From Symsagittifera roscoffensis (Eukaryota > Xenacoelomorpha > Acoela > Convolutidae): a stretch of 64,000 nucleotides of DNA. The stretch lies in the NCBI RefSeq assembly GCF_963678635.1, contig NC_087067.1, positions 51,390,233 to 51,454,232 of the forward strand, read 5' to 3'. Below the pieces are notes generated by a model that saw only the letters and a program-made list of their open reading frames with translations, made no database searches and was not told where the DNA came from. The position numbers and the translations under genes were made by a program. Position 1 is the stretch's first letter, and every line of letters begins with the position of its first letter. Positions 57,481 to 64,000 of the stretch are shown here, piece after piece.

Positions 57481-57863
57481 ATGAGTGCTATTCACGTCCA
57501 CTTCTTGCAAAAAACCGTGTCTGGTGGCACTTATGCCAGCAAAAGCGAATTAAAACAAAAACTTGTAACAATTATCCGTACTCTGCGTTTGGCAGATAAA
57601 CCGGCGTGAAGACAATGGTGTCTTAATTTAAACCGATTCCAGAAAGGTGCCAAGGCGCGCAAGGGTGCATTTCCACAGCCAATGAGGTGGACGGTAAATG
57701 TATTCTGCGCGCCCTGAATCTGAATGGAAATGATTTCCATCCAGAAACAAAATTCTTCGCCGCTCATTTTCTGTCCCAGCGACAGAGTATAATGATGAGC
57801 ACGCTTGTGGGAAAACAGTTGCCCAGACCGAAGTTTCCAAAACGCAGAGGTGGTCGGCAGTGA
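57481..57863 (+). pseudogene. Decayed small gene, basic C-terminus
   Basis: ATG at 57481 opens 42 codons (MSAIHVHFLQKTVSGGTYA ... LRLADKPA) to TGA 57607-57609. The same frame goes on as NLNRFQKGAKARKGAFPQP. An overlapping frame, 57627-57863, reads CISTANEVDGKCILRALNLN and ends basic, PRPKFPKRRGGRQ. The overlap of protein-like blocks suggests one gene broken by a stop and a shift. GC content resembles the helicase remnant 1 kb upstream. I recognise no family; a DNA-binding or core-type protein of the same element is a guess. Confidence 0.35.
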
Positions 57864-58362
57864 CAATCTGGAGCACGTGAAACTACTCACGCACTTAATC
57901 TTTTGTTTCGTCTAATAAATTGTTTTAACTTCAATTTTTTGTAACTTTCAAGCTACTTATCCCAGGAACGTCTCGTGTTGTGTTCATTTAAAGCTTCCGT
58001 GCTTCCTTCCTCAACCTTATCAATTATCATCGATTCTTGCTTAACAAAGGCCGAAACTTTCAAATCCATCTCCCGCTGCTTTTACTCCTTTCATCTAAGG
58101 TGAAACCCTATCGGCGTCAGAAATGCAATCCATGTTTTTCTCATTGTTGACAAATTTCTTCAATTTAACCTGAATAACATTTTCATTAATTCAGACAGTC
58201 CTCTAGGAATTTAACATCATTGAAATAAAAAAGTTGAAAAGACTTAGTTCCGATTTAAAAAATTGCTTTCCTCTTGTTTTATATGAAGGTTCGATTACCA
58301 AAAAAACAACTAGAAATGGTGATTTGGTCTAATTTCGTGTTGACCTTTTTTCACCATTTGCG
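57864..58362. other. AT-rich spacer, nothing recognised
   Basis: No gene or repeat supported. Confidence 0.35.
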
Positions 58363-58475
58363 TAAAAATTATAGAAAGAAGTACGAAACTGAATTCAATT
58401 GTATCTCACTTTTGTCCTTAAAAATTATAGGAAGAAGTAGGAAACTGAATTCAATTTTGTCTCACTTTTGTCTCA
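58363..58475 (+). repeat. 56-bp tandem duplication
   Basis: taaaaattatag at 58363 recurs at 58419; both are followed by aagaagta(c/g)g, aaactgaattcaatt and tctcacttttgtc. Confidence 0.8.
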
Positions 58476-58659
58476 CTTTCCTTGTGCAGGTCATCTTCCT
58501 CTGAGGTACTAAAAATATTTGTGAACGCTCTGAAAAGTATAAGGTTTGTTGAAAAATGTAATAAAGTTGGCAAAATTGAGAACAACAATTCTGAAACAAG
58601 TTGGGAACAAATCATGCGTTTTTTGAACAATTTCTAAGGACAATGCTGTAGGATAATGT

Positions 58660-58940
58660 GGGCTGATAAGACCAGTAGGAGAGCATCCCTCTCCTCAATT
58701 CCGAAAACTAAATTTTAAAACAAGGTTATTCTTGAATTAATTAGGCTTTTTTTCCTTTTTTTGTGATAATCATCATAACGCTCAAGGGTCACAGTTGACA
58801 TGCTAAAGCCTCCTTATTTTCCCTGTTCATTTTATCAAAACTGGCGGGGTGTGCGCATCTTAGCATCTTTTATTGAAGCTACATATTGTTACTGAAAAAA
58901 AAAACAATAAAAATTGCACCAGGTAGGGAGGGTGGGACGC
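58660..58940 (+). mobile_element. tRNA-derived SINE, copy 1
   Basis: The head resembles a tRNA D-arm with an A box (accagtaggagagcatccc). The tail shares tgtgcgcat and aggtagggagggtgggacgc with the copy at 59696-59952. About 280 bp, without coding capacity. Confidence 0.55.
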
Positions 58941-59431
58941 AGACCTGACTGGTTAGATGGGCGCGTGCCCACGACGCTATAAAAACCCATTGAGAGGGGG
59001 TAGGGGCCCCCTCGGAACATTAGACATTTGGCCAGTTTAACGTTCCTACTATTAAAAAAAAAAATTAGACGGGTTCTCAAAAACTCTCCGCTAGAATTCC
59101 CTAACTTTTTGCATGCGACCCTAGATCCCGGAAATAATGGCAGTTTGTTAATGCCACTTTTTGATGATTTAAATTTTGAGATGGTTTTTAGTCGTTTTTG
59201 CCCTTTTCTTAAAGACCCCAAAAAGTGATTTTTTCAATTATCTCTAATTCAGTAAATTTTTCGGCGTTGGTCAAGAAGAACTTTCTAATAGTGCCTAGGA
59301 GATGTGGTATGATGCTTTAAACCGTTTGGCATAACTTTTTTTTTGCTTTCGCAAAAATTAAAAATTTCACTTTTTACGAGGGTTATCTAAGGTTCGAAGA
59401 ATTTTGTAATCTAAAAATAATGGATTCTAAA

Positions 59432-59519
59432 AAAATTTCAATTCAGATCTGTCCTTCATGAGCTACAGTAGTTTAAAAAATTTCAATTCAGATCTTTCCT
59501 TCATGAGCTACAGTAGTTA
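59432..59519 (+). repeat. 45-bp tandem duplication
   Basis: atttcaattcagatct followed by tccttcatgagctacagtag occurs twice in a row. Confidence 0.85.
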
Positions 59520-59695
59520 GGACATATATAGCAAGATGGAAATTGTGAATAATAAAAACATGCATTGTAAGCTGGCGCAAATGTTCATAAGTGTTGCAGA
59601 AGATAATGAAATTGATAAAACAGTTACAAAAAAAAGGGAAAAAAATAATTTTTTTTTTTAAAGTTTTAGATTGACTGTCTTGCAGGATGCTCTGT

Positions 59696-59952
59696 GGGCC
59701 CTTTAGGGCCCAGTAGAAGAGCATCCGACTCGCAATTATCCAAAAACGGGAAATAAAAAAAATCGTTGTTGTTTTTTAAGCAATCATGTCCAGTTTTGAC
59801 TGAGCATTATAATTGCGCCCGAAGGGCGCATTTGTCTTGCGAAAGCGTTTTCAGCTGCCCTGCCATCCATTCAAAATTGCCGGAGTGTGCGCATGCGCAC
59901 ATTAATACTGAAAGTACGCAAAAATGATGCCAAGGTAGGGAGGGTGAGACGC
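59696..59952 (+). mobile_element. tRNA-derived SINE, copy 2
   Basis: The head gggccctttagggcccagta is followed by gaagagcatccgactcgcaa, close to a tRNA acceptor stem, D-arm and anticodon stem. Inside are two palindromes, gcgcccgaagggcgc and tgtgcgcatgcgcaca. The tail is aggtagggagggtgagacgc as in copy 1. Confidence 0.6.
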
Positions 59953-59971
59953 TACCCTGAGGGTGCTAGTT

Positions 59972-60695
59972 AACTTTTGACGACTGGTCAATCGAAAGAG
60001 TTCAACAGTCATTTTTCAGTTAGAACACACCAGTTCGAACATGTGTCTTTTTAGACAACTTTTGACGATGGGTCAATCGATAGAGTTCAACAGTCATTTT
60101 TAGTTAGAACACACCAGTTCGAACATGTGTCTTTTTAGACAACTTTTGACGATTGGTCAATCGAAAGAGTTCAACAGTCATTTTTCAGTAAGAACACACC
60201 AGTTCGAACAAAAGTCTTTTTAGACAACTTTTGACGATTGGTCAATCGAAAGAGTTCAACAGTCATTTTTCAGTTAGAACACCAGTTCGAACATGTGTCT
60301 TTTTAGACAACTTTTGACGATTGGTCAATCGAAAGAGTTCAACAGTCATTTTTAGTTAGAACACACCAGATCGAACATGTGTCTTTTTAGACAACTTTTG
60401 ACGATTGGTCAATCGAAAGAGTTCAACAGTCATTTTTCAGTTAGAACACACCAGTTCGAACATGTGTCTTTTTAGACAACTTTTGACGATTGGTCAATCG
60501 AAAGAGTTCAACAGTCATTTTTAGTTAGAACACACCAGTTGGAACATGTGTCTTTTTAGACAACTTTTGACGATTGGTCAATCGAAAGAGTTCAACAGTC
60601 ATTTTTCAGTTAGAACACACCAGTTCGAACATGTGTCTTTTCAGACAACTTTTGACGACTGGTCAATCGAAAGAATTGAATAATCATTTTTCAGT
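59972..60695 (+). repeat. 84-bp satellite, nine units
   Basis: Units start (aacttttgacga) at 59972, 60057, 60141, 60226, 60309, 60393, 60478, 60562 and 60647, giving lengths of 83-85 bp. Each holds ggtcaatcgaaagagttcaa, a short palindrome gttcgaac and a gtctttttagac hairpin. Most pairs alternate between tttttcagttag and tttttagttag, an emerging dimer. Confidence 0.95.
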
Positions 60696-62161
60696 AATAA
60701 GACACCACCAGCAATCCCTGAAATAAGAAAACGCCTGTTGTTCGTAAGAGTGGGTGTTCAGGAAGAAAGCCGGAATTATAGAAAAAATCTATATTTTCCT
60801 GCTGCTTTCCATTAAAAGAAAAAATTCGTTGCAATTGACTGATGCAATCACATCACGCCATAAAACATATATATTTTTTTGGATTTGAATGCCAGTTGTC
60901 CGAGATGATATCATATAATACCATTAGAAGCACCATGGATTCCCTTGAAATGAAAAAAAAGCAATGATCTCTTTATTTGAAATTTCAATTTTTTTGGTCA
61001 GAGTTTTTCCGATCCTTCGAAAAAACTTCACAAATGTCGGTACGGTATTCACCTAATTTTTCAACAAAGAAGATCACAAATAGATGCAATCACATGTAAA
61101 AAAAATTCTCTTGTAATTGTAGTCTCAAACTTTCAAAATTCAGATTTTTGCTATAAATTGTTATGTTTTCGAATTCTTTTGCCAATTTTTCACCACATGT
61201 CCAGAGAAAGGGCTCAAGAGTCTCTGAAATCATGCCCCATTAGGTCGCATAATTTGAATTTCAGGAAGAAAATGCCAGTTCGGGAGAGATTTAGGCTCCG
61301 AGCGACGTGGGCAAAACCTGTAGCTCTGAAACCAATTGGAACTTTCTATAGCTTGTAGAAAAGATCGTCCCATGGGCTAACTTTTGAGCATAAAAAATTT
61401 CAAAAAGCATTTGAAAAAATCTCGATATTTTTTCCCAAATTTTCCCGAAAACGTTCCGAAATGTTCCCGTGTAGGCTCAAAAATGATTGTTTTTTTTTCG
61501 GAATAAATGTTCATGAGTGTTGTAGAGCAAACTAACACAAACAATCATACCAAATTTCAGACAATGTGTTAAAATTTGGTCCTTCCGGATTATGAGATTG
61601 TTGAAAACCTGAGCCCAACCAAAGCCCTGGTTTTAGAGTAATAGCAACATTTTGGTCCGAGCTCCAGGTTAGAAAGAGTACCTTAGAATTGCAAATTGCC
61701 TGATCCAATTTCAATTAACAAACTCAAGTATCAATACGAGTTAGATCGTCGCAGAAGCTACTTTAACTGGAGCAAAAAGTCGAGCTTGCGTCCCCCTGTT
61801 CAGTAACAGGCGCGTAATATATATAGTCTGAAACACCAGGTTGAGACAGCAAAATTGCTTCAAACAGCAAATTCTAATCAATTAACTATTCTAGATAATA
61901 AAGTAACTGTTAACTACGGAAAATATCATGCAAAACTTATATATAAATATTTATAACCAGAACTGACTAAGTTCACTATAACAGCTGAGCAGCATCAGCA
62001 GGCTCGCGGGGTCAAAAATTTCTCAACGCTAACAGATTGTTTAAAATCTTTAAAATTGTGAAACTCGGCGTTTAATTGAATGTTGTTGTCCAGGATTAGA
62101 ATTGAATTCTCTGCAAACCGAATGATTGAATCAGCTGAAAATGTTTTTCTGAAAATTCTAC
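60696..62161. other. AT-rich region, nothing recognised
   Basis: No gene or repeat family supported on either strand. Confidence 0.35.
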
Positions 62162-62359
62162 TTGGTCCCTTCGGTTGTACAAACTGAAATGTTCGATCCT
62201 AAATCTATGTGAGAGTTGGTGTTGCTGTTATTGTTGTTGTTTATTCCCTTGGCGGGCAGGAGGGGACAGAAGGCGGAGTTGGAACTTGGCTTCAGAATCA
62301 GACCCACTTTTTTGTCCGGAGCGAAAAAGATCCGAGTGTTCGAGAAATCTGCTAGAGCC
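62162..62359 (-). CDS. Candidate minus-strand exon (66 codons)
   Basis: Acceptor gatgtgtttcag and donor CCAA|GTAGAA flank 198 nt, phase 2 at both ends. Reads ALADFSNTRIFFAPDKKVGL and later FCPLLPAKGINNNNNSN. The other two frames are closed. It could be a far-upstream exon of the same minus-strand gene, given similar GTAG(A/G) donors, or of another gene. If the donor is not used the frame stops at once (TAG). Confidence 0.45.
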
Positions 62360-62488
62360 CTGAAACACATCACACTATTATAATACACCGGCCAAGTTGA
62401 GCTTCAGAGAACTTGCGATAACTCAAGTAGAATTGTTAGTTAGCAGACAGAAATTGAGACGGAAACAACTAACTCGAAGAAAATTTTA

Positions 62489-62524
62489 CACAGGCGAAGC
62501 TGAGCCTCGCACCACTTGCGATAC
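62489..62524. repeat. GCGAAG foldback motif
   Basis: cacaggcgaagctgagcctc followed by gcaccacttgcgatac; near the consensus of the family. Confidence 0.7.
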
Positions 62525-63059
62525 AAAACAAAAAAATGAATAAACAAATTCGAAAACGTCGAAAAAAAGTATATTTATCAAAATGAATAAGGCTAGTTTT
62601 GAAACAAAAAAACATGCCAATATTGTGAAATAAGCATCTGAAGATAATGTACCCAGGAACTAAGTAATGTAAGAATTAAAAGCAACTATAATGTAAGAAA
62701 ACTGAAAAAACAATTCTACAATTTGGCAACTAAGCCAACAAAACATAAGCAGACAAATCTTTTGCTGTCCCAGGCGCATTCTTTACCTCCAGGCTAAGTT
62801 TGAGGGAGACGCAAAGAAATTGGAATTCATTATGAACTGAATCTTGACAATAATTTTTAATTTTGACCATTCTGTAAAGAAAACTATTCATTGAAAAAGT
62901 CTAACACCCAATTGCAATACCCTTGTTATACCAAGGGTAAAAACATAGCCAATCGAAGATTGGAAAACAGAAATGAACGCAAGTAAACATAAAAAAAAAA
63001 CACTTTCTTGAAAAAATCGCAACTTTCGAATTTCAAAGAAAAAACAGATGCCTTTAATC

Positions 63060-63420
63060 TCTTTGAGTTTCTAGAACAATTTATGATTGGCACTTTTTTG
63101 AGAACATGAACCCCACTTGAGAAAACTGGAACAATAGGCAAAGTTTTCATTCCGCTGGGAATTCTTAAAAATAAATTCCACTTTCGAAACTAGAAATCGT
63201 TCACGTTTTTCAAGCCATTTCCATGTTCGTATTTAGAGAGTGCTATTTAGGTCACTTTCAGCAGGTGAATTTCAATTAACTCAAAAGTGCATTATACCTA
63301 AGTGTATCAATATTTTAAGACTTTTTCTTGAAAAAAAAAACAGCAAGACCTATATAATAGTCTTCACTACGTGCATTACTCTTAAAAAACGATAAAAAGC
63401 ATCTACAAATATTTCCTTGT
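63060..63420. repeat. Dispersed repeat family R1
   Basis: Shares tttatgattggcacttttt, cgctgggaattcttaaaaat, ccactttcgaaac and gacctatata with the copies at 18225, 19680 and 25930. Confidence 0.6.
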
Positions 63421-64000
63421 TTGTCTCGAATGGTTTTCAATTTGAGGAAAACATTTCAAGAAAAACCATGAGCAATTACATCACCAGCCAAGCGGCATTT
63501 ACGCCGATAAAACTTGGTTAGAAGTCATAGGAGTCGAAAATAAAAAATTAGAATTGAATAAATTTGAGCTACAAAAATTTGAAAATCGAAGTGTATGAGC
63601 TCTAATCTTCCTGAAAAGCACAACAATCTTTTTCTTTTCAAACGAGTATGTTCTCCTTTAAGCAAAAAAAAAAACACTCGCTAAAATAACAAGTAGATTA
63701 GACAAAATCACAGAACGACTATCAATTTCTTAAGACAAGGAAAGTCACGCTTTGAAGGTGAACCCATAATCCGACCATTCAAATTCTCCAAAAAATTGAT
63801 CTCTACACAATCCGGAAAATACAAGGCTGGCCAGGACTCAATTTTATCTTCCGAAGCCTTGTTCTTTACCACTAGATCAAGTGAAAGGTGGTCTAAAAGA
63901 CTTGTAAGAAAAGTTTCGATTTACAAGTTCACTTGCTCTCGCAAGAGAATTATCAAATCTAATTGAAACATGGATTTACGTCCACCTCACCTTAAAAAAC

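Larger units (their letters stand above)
62360..64000. other. AT-rich region with dispersed repeats
   Basis: No gene seen. Holds a GCGAAG motif at 62489-62524, a partial one at about 62388-62421 and an R1 copy at 63060-63420. Confidence 0.45.

Noticed and set aside
57531..57890. 119-aa minus-strand ORF
   Set aside because: Antisense to better protein-like blocks on the + strand; not excluded but unsupported.
59972..60695. CRISPR array
   Set aside because: Whole units of 84 bp are repeated with no unique spacers, and the context is eukaryotic.

Overview
The window looks like AT-rich nuclear DNA of an invertebrate animal: a split gene with canonical introns, many decayed non-LTR, hAT-like and SINE-like elements, tandem arrays, and one large, apparently intact LTR retroelement. 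No species can be named from the sequence alone.

Region 1 (1 to about 17.9 kb, + strand) is most of one Ty3/gypsy-type element with an envelope-like gene. The 5' LTR lies left of the window. The order is: leader with a duplicated hairpin, a basic 154-aa ORF, a 2740-aa gag-pol in a single frame (zinc knuckle, DSGA protease, YLDD reverse transcriptase, RNase H, DDE integrase with a GPY module), a T-rich island with three tiny ORFs, a 378-codon ORF without ATG, an 872-aa envelope-like glycoprotein, and a 597-aa ORF of unknown function. A consensus intron follows the last stop codon, then a 3' UTR and a probable 3' LTR. Neighbouring ORFs overlap or abut (26-nt overlap, TAAATG, ATGA, 13-nt overlap, ATGA), and no coding frame is broken except around the T-rich island. 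This gives it the gene count of a complex retrovirus and makes it the most unusual object in the window.

Region 2 (about 18.9 to 39 kb, possibly reaching 62.4 kb) holds an unidentified minus-strand split gene. I rebuilt an exon chain whose splice phases agree from 38988 down to a stop at 18937. It encodes a low-complexity Arg/Ser-rich protein with an acidic Ser/Asp/Glu stretch and a poly-Gly run near the C-terminus. A 6.7-kb direct tandem duplication (24608-31320 and 31321-37740) has doubled one 203-nt exon, and using both copies would shift the frame. Introns hold a broken non-LTR retrotransposon (twice), a PD-(D/E)XK-like retroelement fragment, foldback elements and several dispersed repeat families.

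Region 3 (about 39 to 64 kb) is mostly repeats: a 338-bp hAT-like MITE, a roughly 8.3-kb array of 1.66-kb units, a decayed Pif1-type helicase fused to a GIY-YIG-like domain, two tRNA-derived SINE copies and a nine-copy 84-bp satellite. Long parts hold nothing I can assign.
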